Positions 1 to 9,418 of a stretch of 64,000 nucleotides of DNA are shown here, one piece after another. The DNA comes from Streptomyces microflavus (GTDB lineage: Bacteria; Actinomycetota; Actinomycetes; Streptomycetales; Streptomycetaceae), in NCBI RefSeq assembly GCF_014650075.1, contig NZ_BMUG01000009.1, positions 124,001-188,000 on the forward strand. Direction: 5' to 3'. Under the pieces are notes generated by a model. It was given only the letters and a program-made list of their open reading frames with translations, was not told the DNA's origin and made no database searches. Each line of letters opens with the position of its first letter. Within the stretch, counting starts at the first letter, position 1. The position numbers were made by a program, and so were the translations under genes.

Positions 1-1292
1 TCCAGGTTGAGCAGCGAGACGGCCGGGCCGAAGCAGACCAGCACGCAGAGCGCGGCGCACACGGCCTTCACCGGGGCGGTACGGCGTACGTGCTGCCGCG
101 CGGCGAGGCCCAGGAGCGCCCCGGCCGCGACGAGGAGGACCACGTACAGCAGGAGGTAGTCGTTCCAGAGCCGGTTGGCGCTCGGGTCGCTCACCCGGTC
201 CCGGAACACCGGGTACGCGATCACCGTGCACAGGTAGCCCGAGACGAGCAGCGTGAGCAGGGCGGTCCAGGCCAGGAGGGGCCAGTGGGCCGGCGGGCGG
301 GGGGTGCGGCCGTCGCGCCGGTCGCAGAGCAGGCCGAGGAGTACGCCGACCGCGACCGCGCCGACGTACTGCCAGGTCGTGACCACCGTGACGGTGATCT
401 CCGCGAACCCTCGCAGCGAGGCGGCGAGCGAGTCGGGGGCGAGGAGGGACGTGGTCTGTGCCCCGAACCGCTCCCGGCGGTGGAGGGAGCCGGGTGAGGT
501 GATGAGGACGAGGCCGCCCGCCACCGTCCCGGCGATGCCCGCCGCGCACCACAGGCGGACGAACCCCCGGGCGGGGGCGGGGACCACCCGGCCGCTCAGG
601 AGCAGCGTGGCCAGCAGCACCATCACCACCACGATCGCCGTCTCCTCCGAGAGGGTGGCGAGGAAGACGCCCGCGAGCAGGACGGTGGCGAGGGCGGTCC
701 CCCGGCCCCGGCGGGTACGGGCGAGCAGCAGCGGGACCAGGGCGGCGCAGGCCAGGACCGGCGGCAGGGTGTGGGAGACCGAGGCGGCGGGCCAGTAGAA
801 CGTCTTGTACGTGTTCGGCGTGACGAACAGGAAGAGCGCCGTCATCATCGCCGCGACCAGGATCGGCAGCCCGCGCGGCACCGTGATGCCGCCCCGGCGC
901 AGCGCCAGCACGGTCACCGCCCAGAGCACCGCCAGCACCAGAACCCCGCTGACCAGGGGGAACCACTGGTGTCCGGCGACTTGGAACTTCGCGTAGGCGC
1001 CGACCAGCAGGGCGTTGGCCACGCGTCCGTTGTCGTCGAAGTAGAACTTGCCCACCAGGCCCGTGACGCCGGTGTCCCGTACGGCGGGGAGGAAGCACCA
1101 GTCGTCGGCACCGGGCCGCACCCACCGGCCGAACCAGGACGCGGCGGCGAGCAGGGCGAGGGGCGGGAGTGCGAGGGCGCTCACCCAGAGCGCGGTCGTC
1201 GGCCGTGCGCCCGGTTCCCGCGCGTCCCGTGGGACCTGGGCCCCGGGCGTCGGCTCGTCCGGCACGGCGGTTTCCGGCGGGCTCCCGGACAT
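1..1292 (-). CDS. Polytopic membrane protein, DUF6056-like (C-terminus beyond window)
   Basis: The frame reads from an ATG at 1292 leftward to the window edge without a stop, so about 430 residues are visible and the C-terminus is missing. The protein has a short charged N-terminus, then many hydrophobic segments of about 20 residues separated by short Arg-rich loops, with a polar loop holding an ADDWCF segment after the first membrane span. This fits the DUF6056 membrane family of streptomycetes, which I name from memory of the architecture. It starts 8 nt after the stop of the GT2-GtrA gene, with a GAGAGG ribosome site inside the gap, so the two form an operon. The pairing suggests a role in transfer of lipid-linked sugar or in surface glycan assembly. 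The membrane assignment is firm; the biochemical role is inferred from the neighbour. Confidence 0.72.
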   Translation of the reverse strand, partial: MSGSPPETAVPDEPTPGAQVPRDAREPGARPTTALWVSALALPPLALLAAASWFGRWVRPGADDWCFLPAVRDTGVTGLVGKFYFDDNGRVANALLVGAYAKFQVAGHQWFPLVSGVLVLAVLWAVTVLALRRGGITVPRGLPILVAAMMTALFLFVTPNTYKTFYWPAASVSHTLPPVLACAALVPLLLARTRRGRGTALATVLLAGVFLATLSEETAIVVVMVLLATLLLSGRVVPAPARGFVRLWCAAGIAGTVAGGLVLITSPGSLHRRERFGAQTTSLLAPDSLAASLRGFAEITVTVVTTWQYVGAVAVGVLLGLLCDRRDGRTPRPPAHWPLLAWTALLTLLVSGYLCTVIAYPVFRDRVSDPSANRLWNDYLLLYVVLLVAAGALLGLAARQHVRRTAPVKAVCAALCVLVCFGPAVSLLNL

Positions 1293-1300
1293 CAGGCCTC

Positions 1301-2884
1301 TCACCGGTCCTCGGAGGAGCGCACGGAGGGCTGGGGCGTGGGGTGGGTGGTCGTCCTCGGTGCGAAGGACCTGTCCGCCGCCGCGCGCCCGGGGAGCGGC
1401 TGGGCGGGACGCTCCGGTACGGAGACCTCGGGGGCTTCGGCGGCTCCGGCGGCTCCGGTGACGTCGGTGGCCTCGGAAGCTTCGGTGGCCTGGGCCCGGC
1501 GGCCCGACATGATCGCCCACCGGGCCAGCAGGAACGAGAGCGGTGTGACGATGATCCCGGCCGCCAGCGCGGCGAGGTTCTTGTCCATCCCGAGACCACT
1601 GACCGCGCCGTAGAGCAGTGCTCCGGACGCCACCAGGTTGGCCAGGCTGGAGACCGGGTAGCGCACGAACCCGTGCCAGGTCGGCTTCGTCCGGCAGGTG
1701 ACGTAGGAGTTGAGGAGGAACGAGCAGACGATGCTGACCGCGTAGCCCAGCACATGGGCCACGAGGTAGGGGATCCAGCGGTTCAGCGAGGCGTAGACCC
1801 CCAGGTAGACGGCGGTGTTGACGCAGCCGACGAGGACGAAGCTGCCGAACTGACGCACCGTGCGGGAGCGGCTGGAAGGGTTGGGCAGGGCGGGCTCGTA
1901 CGGCTCCACGACGACCGGCGGGGTCGCCGGCAGGTGACGCTCCGGCAGGGTCCGGCAGGTCGCGTCGGTCTCCCGCACCACATAGGGCGGGCGGTGTTTC
2001 GTCTCGTGGTAGATGCGGCCCACGTACTCCCCGATGACGCCGAGCGTGACGAGCTGGATCCCGCTCAGCGCGACGACCGCGGTGAGGAGGGTCGCGTAAC
2101 CCGGGGTCTCCGCGCCGTGCAGCACGACGGTGATCACCGTCCACAGCGCGTACGCCAGGGCCGAGACGAAGACCCAGAAACCGGTGTAGATGGCGAGGCG
2201 GAGGGGGCGGTTGTTGAAGGAGAGGAGCCCGTCGATGCCGTAGTTCAGCAGGCGTCTGCTCCCCCACTTCGACCGGCCGGCCACGCGCTCGCTGTTGCGG
2301 TAGCGGAAGCTGACCGTGTCGAAGCCGATCCAGGAGAAGATCCCCTTGGAGAAGCGGTTGCTCTCGGGGAGCGAGAGGACGCTCTCCACGGCCCGCCGGG
2401 ACAGCAGCCGGAAGTCGCCCGAGCCGTCGATCAGCTCGACGTCCATGCACCGCCGCACCAGGGCGTAGTACGTGTGGCTGAGCGTGGAGCGCACCATGCC
2501 CTCGCCCACCCGGTCGCGGCGCGGGATGACCTGGTCGTAGCCGTGCCGGTGCAGCTCCAGCATGCGGGGGATCAGCTCGGGCGGGTGCTGGAGGTCGGCG
2601 TCCATGATGACCACCGCCGCACCGCGTGACATGCGCAGACCGGCGAGCATGGCGGCCTCCTTGCCGAAGTTGCGGCTGAAGGCGGTGTAACGGACGCGCT
2701 CGTCGCGCAGGGCGAGGGTGCTGAGGAGTTCCCGGGTGGCATCGCCGCTGCCGTCGTCCACGTAGCAGACCTCGAAGCGGGTGCCGGTGGATTCGAGGAC
2801 GGTGAGCAGGACGGTGTGGAAGGTGTCGAGCACCTCGGCCTCGTCGAAACACGGCACGACGACGGAGAGCTGAAGGCCGTTCAT
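1301..2884 (-). CDS. GT2 polyprenyl-phosphate glycosyltransferase fused to a GtrA flippase-like domain
   Basis: This 527-residue protein begins with a family 2 glycosyltransferase fold of the DPM1/GtrB type: VVVPCFDEAEVL near residue 8 and the nucleotide-sugar/metal motif MDADLQHP near residue 95. Two membrane spans follow around residues 225-300. A second module (about 345-465) has four hydrophobic spans and reads as GtrA, the small membrane protein that usually flips the polyprenyl-linked sugar. The C-terminal 60 residues are Ala/Thr/Pro-rich and disordered. In most bacteria GtrA and GtrB are separate genes, so this is a natural fusion of both steps. An AGGAGG-like site (GGAGG, 6 nt before the ATG) supports the start. 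The next gene downstream is a multi-span membrane protein that could be the final transferase. Sugar and acceptor cannot be read from the sequence. Confidence 0.88.
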   Translation of the reverse strand: MNGLQLSVVVPCFDEAEVLDTFHTVLLTVLESTGTRFEVCYVDDGSGDATRELLSTLALRDERVRYTAFSRNFGKEAAMLAGLRMSRGAAVVIMDADLQHPPELIPRMLELHRHGYDQVIPRRDRVGEGMVRSTLSHTYYALVRRCMDVELIDGSGDFRLLSRRAVESVLSLPESNRFSKGIFSWIGFDTVSFRYRNSERVAGRSKWGSRRLLNYGIDGLLSFNNRPLRLAIYTGFWVFVSALAYALWTVITVVLHGAETPGYATLLTAVVALSGIQLVTLGVIGEYVGRIYHETKHRPPYVVRETDATCRTLPERHLPATPPVVVEPYEPALPNPSSRSRTVRQFGSFVLVGCVNTAVYLGVYASLNRWIPYLVAHVLGYAVSIVCSFLLNSYVTCRTKPTWHGFVRYPVSSLANLVASGALLYGAVSGLGMDKNLAALAAGIIVTPLSFLLARWAIMSGRRAQATEASEATDVTGAAGAAEAPEVSVPERPAQPLPGRAAADRSFAPRTTTHPTPQPSVRSSEDR

Positions 2885-3127
2885 GGGAATCCTCCGGACT
2901 TCGGCGGCCGGTCACCTGCAATACGGGGACAACAGGTCCCGTTCTGATCGCTTTTCTCTACATTTGCCCATCCGGTGGGAGAGGCCCGGCCTTCCCCCTC
3001 CGGACGCGCGGTCCGCCGCGCCCTTTCATCCGAACAGCGCAGACCCCCCGGGGCGGCCGCCGGGGGCTGCCGGAGCCGCCGGGACTCCGGGTCGCGGGCT
3101 CCGACAGGCGGACATAGCCTCGCAAAC

Positions 3128-5287
3128 GTGACGCCATCCGTGGACCGTATCCGGAGCTCCGCGCCCGGCAGGGCCCTGCTCACCGGCCTGCTCGCGACGC
3201 TCTTCGCCGGGTACTGGCTGGCCCTGCCCGGCGCGGCGGACGCCCGCGCCGAGGACCCGGTGGAGCTCTCCCGGGACGGCCAGATCACCGACCGGGTCGG
3301 GGCGCTGGGGGACCGTACGGACGCGGTGGAGGACGCCCTCGACCGGCTCTACGCGGAACAGCGCCTCCAGCTCTTCGTCGTGTACGTACGCGATTTCTCC
3401 GGGCGGTCCGGGCAGACCTGGAGCGACGAGACAGCCAACCGCAACGGGCTGGGCCAGGACGACGTGCTGCTCTCCGTCGCCACCCACGACCGGCAGTACG
3501 CCTACTCCGTGGACGCGGGCTCCGAGCTCACCGACGGGCAGCTGAGCGAGGTGGCGTCCACCGCGATCGAGCCCGCGCTGCGCGAGAACGACTGGGCCGG
3601 TGCGGCGATCGGCGCTGCGGACGGTTACGCCGCCGTCCTGGCCGGGCGTCCCGTGACCGCCCCCGCCATCACCCCGGGCCCCGCCGACCCCGGTACGGGC
3701 GCCTCCGGCCCCTCCTCCGGTGCGGGCGACTTCATCCTGCCGGTGGTCGTCGTCGGGGGCGCGGGGGCGCTCGCCGCGTTCGCGTACACCCGGCGCAAGC
3801 GGCGCTCCGCGACCCGCACGACCCCGGCCGCGACCGGCTGGGGGCGCGGTGCGGAGGGGGAGGACGCACCGGTCCCCCTGGAGGAGCTGGACGCGCGGGC
3901 GAAGCAGGTGCTGGTGGACACCGATGACGCGGTCCGCACCAGCGAGGAGGAACTCGGCTTCGCGACCGCCCAGTTCGGCGACGAGGCGGCGAAGCCCTTC
4001 ACGGAGGCCGTCGCACGGGCGAAGGACGAGCTGACGCAGTCGTTCCGGTTGCGCCAGCAGCTCGACGACGCCTTCCCCGAGGACGACGCGACCCGCCGCC
4101 GGATGCTGGAGGAGATCCTCACCCGGTGCGCGGCCGCCGACGAGGGGCTCGACGCCGTCTCGGAGGACTTCGACCGGCTGCGCGCCCTGGAACGCAACGC
4201 TCCGGAAGCCCTGGCCGCCGTCGAGACCACGTACGCCACGCTCACCGGGCGCGTCTCGGCGGCCGAGGCGACGGTCGCGGGGATGCGCGAGCGGTACGGG
4301 GACGGGGCCGCCGCCCCCGTCGCGGGCGATGTCGAGCAGGCGAAGGACCGGCTCGCCTTCGCCGCCTCCGCCCTGGACCAGGCCCGCCCGGCGGTCGACG
4401 CCAACGACCACGCGCGGGCCGCCGTCTACATCCGGGCCACCGAGGGCGCGGTCGGCCAGGCGGGCACCCTCATCGACTCGGTGGACCGGCGCTCGGCCGA
4501 GCTGGCCGAGGCGGCCGGGAAGCTGCCCGCGGCCCTCACCGAGACGGAGACCGACCTCGCCGACGCGGGCGGACTCCTCGAAGGCACCGCGGCCGCCACC
4601 TCCACCGCCGACCTGCGGGGCCGGATCGCCCGCGCCGAGGCCGTACTCACCGACGTACGGGAGGCGATGGCGGCGGGTCCGTACGACCCGGTCGACGCGC
4701 TGCGCCGGGTGGAGGAGGCCGATGCGGCCCTGGACGAGGCGCTCGCCGGGGCCCGGGAGCAGGAGCAAGGCGGCCGGCGGGCCCGCTCGCTCCTCGACCA
4801 GGCGATGCTCACCGCCCGCTCCGCGATCGGGGCGGCGGCCGACTACATCACCACCAACCGGGGCGCGGTCGGCGCGCAGGCCCGCACCCGCCTCGCGGAG
4901 GCCCAGCGCCGCTGGGAGCGGGCCGGGCAGCTGGCCGACGGCGACGCGCAGGGCGCCCTGGCCGAGGCGCAGCAGGCGGACGCGCTGGCCCGGCAGGCGC
5001 TGGGCCTGGCCGAGCAGGACGTACGCGGCTTCCAGGGCCCGCAAGGACCGGGAGGCTTCGGCGGTCCCGGCGGTTCGCGGGGCGGGGGCGGCATGGGCGG
5101 GGCGGTGCTCGGCGGGATCATCCTCGGCGGGCTGTTCGGCGGCGGGCTCGTCCGGGGCGGCATGGGCGGCGGCTCCGGCGAGCCGGTCGGGGGCGGACGC
5201 GGCCGGTCCGGGGGGTTCGGCGGCGGGCCGGGCAGTTTCGGCGGGGGCGGCACACGGGGGCGCCGGGGCGGTGGCGGCCGCTTCTGA
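3128..5287 (+). CDS. TPM-domain membrane protein with long coiled-coil region and Gly-rich tail
   Basis: The product has 719 residues with a signal peptide (hydrophobic stretch at about 16-34), an extracytoplasmic TPM domain (about 45-165), a single membrane span at about 200-218 followed by RKRR, a long Ala/Glu-rich helical region (about 240-620), and a Gly/Phe/Arg-rich tail that ends the protein. I chose the GTG at 3128 because it precedes a normal signal peptide; the open frame reaches further upstream (2975) but adds only low-complexity Pro/Arg sequence. TPM proteins are linked to membrane quality control and phosphatase-like activity. The gene is followed 73 nt later by pspA, a pairing seen in other streptomycetes, which suggests a shared envelope-stress role. 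The Gly-rich tail is encoded by repetitive GGC codons and probably varies between strains. Confidence 0.85.
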   Translation: MTPSVDRIRSSAPGRALLTGLLATLFAGYWLALPGAADARAEDPVELSRDGQITDRVGALGDRTDAVEDALDRLYAEQRLQLFVVYVRDFSGRSGQTWSDETANRNGLGQDDVLLSVATHDRQYAYSVDAGSELTDGQLSEVASTAIEPALRENDWAGAAIGAADGYAAVLAGRPVTAPAITPGPADPGTGASGPSSGAGDFILPVVVVGGAGALAAFAYTRRKRRSATRTTPAATGWGRGAEGEDAPVPLEELDARAKQVLVDTDDAVRTSEEELGFATAQFGDEAAKPFTEAVARAKDELTQSFRLRQQLDDAFPEDDATRRRMLEEILTRCAAADEGLDAVSEDFDRLRALERNAPEALAAVETTYATLTGRVSAAEATVAGMRERYGDGAAAPVAGDVEQAKDRLAFAASALDQARPAVDANDHARAAVYIRATEGAVGQAGTLIDSVDRRSAELAEAAGKLPAALTETETDLADAGGLLEGTAAATSTADLRGRIARAEAVLTDVREAMAAGPYDPVDALRRVEEADAALDEALAGAREQEQGGRRARSLLDQAMLTARSAIGAAADYITTNRGAVGAQARTRLAEAQRRWERAGQLADGDAQGALAEAQQADALARQALGLAEQDVRGFQGPQGPGGFGGPGGSRGGGGMGGAVLGGIILGGLFGGGLVRGGMGGGSGEPVGGGRGRSGGFGGGPGSFGGGGTRGRRGGGGRF

Positions 5288-5310
5288 ACGCCCGGCGCAC
5301 ACCACACCAC

Positions 5311-5346
5311 TCAGCTGTTCCCGACACCTCAGCTGTTCCCGACATC
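5311..5346 (+). repeat. 18-bp tandem duplication between the TPM gene and pspA
   Basis: Two adjacent 18-bp copies, 5311-5328 and 5329-5346, differ at one base (unit TCAGCTGTTCCCGACACC). The second copy runs directly into the AAGGAG ribosome site of pspA at about 5348. The duplication lengthens the spacer but changes no coding sequence. Confidence 0.9.
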
Positions 5347-5360
5347 CAAGGAGCCGTGCC

Positions 5361-6077
5361 ATGACCAAGCAGACCATCCTCGGCCGCGTCACCCAGCTGG
5401 CGAAGGCCAACATCAACGCCCTGCTGGACCAGGCGGAGGATCCGCAGAAGATGCTGGACCAGCTGATCCGCGACTACACCAGCAACATCGCGGAGGCCGA
5501 GCAGGCAGTCGCCGCGACCATCGGCAACCTGCGGCTGATGGAGCAGGACCACAAGGAGGACGTGGAGGCGGCGGCCGAGTGGGGCTCCAAGGCGCTGGCG
5601 GCCAGCCGGAAGGCCGACGAGCTGCGCGGGGCGGGGTCGGTGGCGGAGGCGGACAAGTTCGACAACCTGGCCAAGGTGGCGCTCGGCCGTCAGCTCCAGT
5701 CCGAGCAGGAGGCGAGGACGGCCATGCCGACGATCGCCTCGCAGAGCGAAGTGGTGGACAAGCTCAAGACGGGGCTCGACCAGATGAAGGTCAAACTCTC
5801 CGAGCTGAAGGCCAAGCGGGACGAGCTGGTGGCGCGCGCCAAGTCCGCGCAGGCGCAGAACCAGATGATGGACGCCGTGAAGAGCATCGACGTCCTGGAC
5901 CCGACGAGCGAACTGAGCCGCTTCGAGGACAAGGTGCGGCGCGAGGAGGCCCGGGCGCTGGGCAAGCAGGAGCTCGCCGCCTCCTCGCTGGACGCGCAGT
6001 TCGAGCAGCTGGACAGCCTGGGAGCCAGTGCGGAGGTGGAGGCCCGGCTGGCGGCCCTGAAGACGGGAGCCTCGTAG
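5361..6077 (+). CDS. pspA: PspA/IM30 phage shock protein A family
   Basis: The 238-residue protein is almost entirely predicted coiled coil with no Cys and many Lys/Glu/Gln/Ala heptads, the usual length and composition of PspA/IM30 (an ESCRT-III-like membrane-remodelling family). The N-terminus, MTKQTILGRVTQLAKANINA, matches the amphipathic helix that senses membrane packing stress. The RLMEQDHKED and QNQMMDA segments are typical of actinobacterial members. An AAGGAG sequence 8 nt upstream fixes the ATG at 5361. Lying behind a TPM membrane protein, it most likely protects the membrane during envelope stress. It ends 4 nt before the convergent sensor phosphatase gene, so the two transcripts must overlap at their 3-prime ends. 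Confidence 0.92.
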   Translation: MTKQTILGRVTQLAKANINALLDQAEDPQKMLDQLIRDYTSNIAEAEQAVAATIGNLRLMEQDHKEDVEAAAEWGSKALAASRKADELRGAGSVAEADKFDNLAKVALGRQLQSEQEARTAMPTIASQSEVVDKLKTGLDQMKVKLSELKAKRDELVARAKSAQAQNQMMDAVKSIDVLDPTSELSRFEDKVRREEARALGKQELAASSLDAQFEQLDSLGASAEVEARLAALKTGAS

Positions 6078-6081
6078 CGGT

Positions 6082-8682
6082 TCAGTACATGCTCAGCAGC
6101 TGCTCCACGGAGAGTTCCGCAGCCGGGGCCCCGGTCGGCAGGGCCAGCTCGAACCAGACGGTCTTGCCGCGCGGGGTGCGCCGCGAGCCCCATGCGGCGC
6201 TGAGCAGCCCGACCAGCTGGAGCCCGCGCCCGCCCTCGTCGGTGTCGCGGGCGCGGCGGCGGCGGGGCTGGACGAGTCCGGCGTCCCACACCTCGCAGAC
6301 CAGGGTGCGGTCGCGCAGCAGCCGGAGCCGGATCTCGCCCTCTCCGTACCGCAGGGCGTTGGTGACCAGCTCGCTGACGAGGAGTTCGGTGGTGTCGACC
6401 AGGTCGTCCAGGTCCCAGGCCATGAGCTGGGAGCGGGCCAGTTCGCGGGCGCGGCCCACCGAGCGGGGTTCGCGCGGCAGCGTCCAGTCCCCCACCGCCT
6501 CCCCGGGGAGCCCCTGGATACGGGCCATCAGCAGGGCGATGTCGTCCTCGCCGTGCCGGGTGTCGAGCGTGGCGAGGACGAAGTCGCAGGCGTCCTCCAG
6601 GGGCATCTGCGGTCCGGTCAGCACGGCGCGCAGGGCGTCCAGGCCCTCGTCGAGCGGCTGGTCGCGGGATTCCACGAGCCCGTCGGTGTAGAGGGTGAGC
6701 AGGGCGTTCTCGGCGAGCTCCACCTCCACCTCCTCGAACGGTTCGCCGCCGACGCCCAGCGGCATCCCCGGCGGTACGTCGATGAGCCGGGCGGGCCTGC
6801 CGGGCTCCACGACGGCCGGGGGCATGTGCCCGGCGTTGGCGAACGTGCAGCGCCGGGTGACCGGGTCGTAGACCGCGTACACACAGGTGGCGAGGTACAC
6901 CTCGGAGAGGTCCGCCTCACGGGACTTCTGCGCGGCGCGGGAGGGCCACTGGGCTCCGCCGCTGCCGCCGAGCCCTTCGCTGCGCTCGCCGCCGCCCGGG
7001 GAGCCGAGGCCGCGCGCGACCTCGTCCAGGGCGGAGAGCACCTCGGCGGGCTCCAGGTCGAGGAGGGCCAGCGTCCTTACGGCGGTGCGGAGTTCACCCA
7101 TGGCGACGGCGGCCCGCAGGCCCCGGCCCATGACGTCGCCGACGACCAGGGCGGTGCGGTGGCCCGGCAGCTCGATGACGTCGAACCAGTCGCCGCCGAC
7201 CTCGGTCGCGGTGTTGCCGGGGAGGTAGCGGCAGGCGATGTCGAGCCCGGCGGCCTCGGGGTCGCCGGGGGGCAGCAGGCTGCGCTGGAGGATCAGGGCG
7301 CGTTCGTGTTCGCGGCGGTAGAGGCGGGCGTTGTCGATACAGACGGCGGCGCGGGCGGCCAGCTCGGTGGCGAGCGCCCGGTCCCGCTCCCCGAAGGGCT
7401 CGCTCCCCTTCGTACGGGAGAACTGGACGAGGCCGACGACGGTGTCGTGGGCGACCATCGGCACGGCGAGCGTCGACTGCACGAACCCCATGTCGTCGCC
7501 GGGGACCGCCTCGACCTGGCCCGAGCGCAGCGCGATCGCGCACGGCGAGCCGAACGGGAAGCGGTGCACCGAGCCGAGCGCGGGCGGCAGGTCGTGGGGG
7601 CCGGGGCCGCCGCTGCCCGCCACGGCGGTCGGCAGCGCGTCGGCGACGGCGCTGGCGTGGGCGACCCGGCGCAGCTCGGCCGAGCCGCCGCCGGATTCGC
7701 GGTGCGGGGGCGCCCAGCTGCCGGGTGCGGCCTCCTCACCGGTGAGGAGGCCCTGGTAGAGGTCGACGGAGGCCAGGTCGCAGAAGCCGGGGACGGCCAC
7801 GTCGAGGAGTTCGCGGGCGGTGGTCTCCAGGTCGAGGGAGTTACCGATGCGGGCGCTGGCCTCGTTGAGGAGGGCGAGGTTGCGGCGGGCGCTGGCGGCC
7901 TCACGGGCGGCGATATGACGGCGGGTGACATCGGTGGCGAGGCCCGCGACACCGACGGGGCGTCCGGCTCCGCTGTGCACCCGGTAGAGGTTCATGGACC
8001 AGTGGCGGCGGCCGGTGCCGCCGGGGGTGGGCCCGACCAGCTGGAGGTCGGTGACGGACTCGCCCGTATCCATGACGCGTTTCAGCGTGGCGCCCAGCCG
8101 CTCGGCCTCGGGGCCCGGGAGGTAGTCGTCGACCGTGCGGCCCCGGTGGTCGTCGGCCGCGCCGCCGAAGACCGTGGCGAAGCGCTGGTTGGCCCGTACG
8201 ACGGTGAAGTCCGTACCGAACAGCACGAAGCCGAAAGGAGATTGGCCGAAAATGGCCTGCGAGGCGGCGAGGTCCGTCTCGATCCTCCGCAACGCCCGGA
8301 CGTCAACGACGATACAGAGCGCGGCCCGCTCACCGTCCGCCGTCAGACTGGGCATCACATAGACCTCGGCGAGCCCGTGCGCTCCGCCCTCGCCCGGCAT
8401 CCGGAACGGGACGAGGCCCGTCCACTCCTTGCCGTCCAGGATCTCGCCGACCCGCCGATGGCCGTCCGAGCGCAGCTCGGCGGGCATGAAGGCGTCGACC
8501 GGGTCACGCCCTATCGCCTCGTCCGCGGCCATGCCGAAGAGGCCGGCGGCCCGGCGGCTCCACTGCTCGATCAGGCCGTCGGGGCCGATCGAGAAGGAGG
8601 CGACCCTGATGTAGTCGTAGATCGAGCCGGGCGGACTGCTCTGCCACACGACGTCGCCCGTTGTCCCAGGTATTTCGCTCAC
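6082..8682 (-). CDS. PAS-PAS-GAF-SpoIIE phosphatase-HATPase sensor protein
   Basis: This 866-residue cytoplasmic protein stacks two PAS folds (about 18-130 and 140-255), a GAF domain (about 272-455), a PP2C/SpoIIE phosphatase domain (about 470-715, with VGGDWFDVIEL near residue 497 carrying the metal-binding Gly-Asp) and a C-terminal anti-sigma-type histidine-kinase-like ATPase (about 735-855, LLVSELVTNALRYG and DEGGRGLQLV motifs). Such proteins dephosphorylate anti-sigma-factor antagonists and can also act as anti-sigma kinases, so one polypeptide could carry both opposing activities of a partner-switching pathway. A Gly/Ser-rich insertion near residues 565-590 interrupts the phosphatase domain. 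The start is GTG at 8682. No antagonist or sigma gene lies nearby, so its partner is encoded elsewhere. Confidence 0.88.
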   Translation of the reverse strand: MSEIPGTTGDVVWQSSPPGSIYDYIRVASFSIGPDGLIEQWSRRAAGLFGMAADEAIGRDPVDAFMPAELRSDGHRRVGEILDGKEWTGLVPFRMPGEGGAHGLAEVYVMPSLTADGERAALCIVVDVRALRRIETDLAASQAIFGQSPFGFVLFGTDFTVVRANQRFATVFGGAADDHRGRTVDDYLPGPEAERLGATLKRVMDTGESVTDLQLVGPTPGGTGRRHWSMNLYRVHSGAGRPVGVAGLATDVTRRHIAAREAASARRNLALLNEASARIGNSLDLETTARELLDVAVPGFCDLASVDLYQGLLTGEEAAPGSWAPPHRESGGGSAELRRVAHASAVADALPTAVAGSGGPGPHDLPPALGSVHRFPFGSPCAIALRSGQVEAVPGDDMGFVQSTLAVPMVAHDTVVGLVQFSRTKGSEPFGERDRALATELAARAAVCIDNARLYRREHERALILQRSLLPPGDPEAAGLDIACRYLPGNTATEVGGDWFDVIELPGHRTALVVGDVMGRGLRAAVAMGELRTAVRTLALLDLEPAEVLSALDEVARGLGSPGGGERSEGLGGSGGAQWPSRAAQKSREADLSEVYLATCVYAVYDPVTRRCTFANAGHMPPAVVEPGRPARLIDVPPGMPLGVGGEPFEEVEVELAENALLTLYTDGLVESRDQPLDEGLDALRAVLTGPQMPLEDACDFVLATLDTRHGEDDIALLMARIQGLPGEAVGDWTLPREPRSVGRARELARSQLMAWDLDDLVDTTELLVSELVTNALRYGEGEIRLRLLRDRTLVCEVWDAGLVQPRRRRARDTDEGGRGLQLVGLLSAAWGSRRTPRGKTVWFELALPTGAPAAELSVEQLLSMY

Positions 8683-8842
8683 GCGACCGTCCCCTCCAGC
8701 TCACACACCGGACCGGTCCTGCCCGCAGTATTCAGCACTACGGCCCCGACCGACACGGCGTTCACGATCACAGCAAGGTCTCAGTCCCTTTCAGCCAGGT
8801 TCTGCCCGACCTCTGGTGATCGCTGTGCGTCCCTCCCCACTC

Positions 8843-9418
8843 CTAACCAGGGAGAGCGAGCTCGAACCACACCGTCTTGCCACTCTTTCCGCGACGGGTC
8901 CCCCAACGGCGTGCGGAACAAGCCACGAGCTGCAGTCCTCGGCCGCCCTCGTCGTCGGGTCCCGCACTGCGTTCGGTGGGTGGATCCGGAAGCGGATCGG
9001 AGACTTCCACCAGCAGCCCCGGGGCGGCGGGCGGGCGGTCGGCGAGCCGGAGGTCGGTGGAGAAGTCTCCGGTGAGCCCGCCCGACCCGTTGCCCGAAGC
9101 GTTGTCCGATCCGTCACCTGATCCGTCGCCCGGTCCGGCACCCGATCCGGCACCCGAGGTGCTCGGGCGCGAGCGCTCCAGTCGTACGCCGATGGGGCCG
9201 GAGGCGTAGCGCAGGGAGTTGGTGACCAGCTCGCTGACCAGCAGGACCGTCAGGTCACCGACCGCCGTGTCCAGGCCCCAGCAGTCCAGGGCGTCACGGA
9301 CGGCGTGCCGGGCACTGCGCACGGAACCCGGTTCGGCCGGGAAGGTCCACTCGGCGCAGTCGCCTTCGGTATCGATCACGCCGATCACTTCCCAGGGCAG
9401 ACCACGGGCGCACCCCAC
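8843..9418 (-). CDS. Small ATP-binding anti-sigma-type protein (HATPase)
   Basis: This is a stand-alone HATPase_c protein of the RsbW/SpoIIAB type, 191 residues from the GTG at 9418. The N-box is VSELVTNSLRYASG and the later DDEGGRGLQLV and GKTVWFELALPG motifs mirror the C-terminal domain of the preceding phosphatase gene. An internal GTG at 9379 has a better-spaced GGGAAG site and would give a 178-residue protein beginning VIDTEGDCAEW, so the true start may be there. Between the N-box and the GRG motif lies a roughly 40-residue Gly/Ser/Asp/Asn-rich insertion encoded by a simple-sequence repeat (about 9080-9165), absent from ordinary family members. It probably phosphorylates an antagonist or binds a sigma factor. 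Transcription begins in an AT-rich patch at 9419-9475. Confidence 0.85.
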   Translation of the reverse strand: MGCARGLPWEVIGVIDTEGDCAEWTFPAEPGSVRSARHAVRDALDCWGLDTAVGDLTVLLVSELVTNSLRYASGPIGVRLERSRPSTSGAGSGAGPGDGSGDGSDNASGNGSGGLTGDFSTDLRLADRPPAAPGLLVEVSDPLPDPPTERSAGPDDEGGRGLQLVACSARRWGTRRGKSGKTVWFELALPG

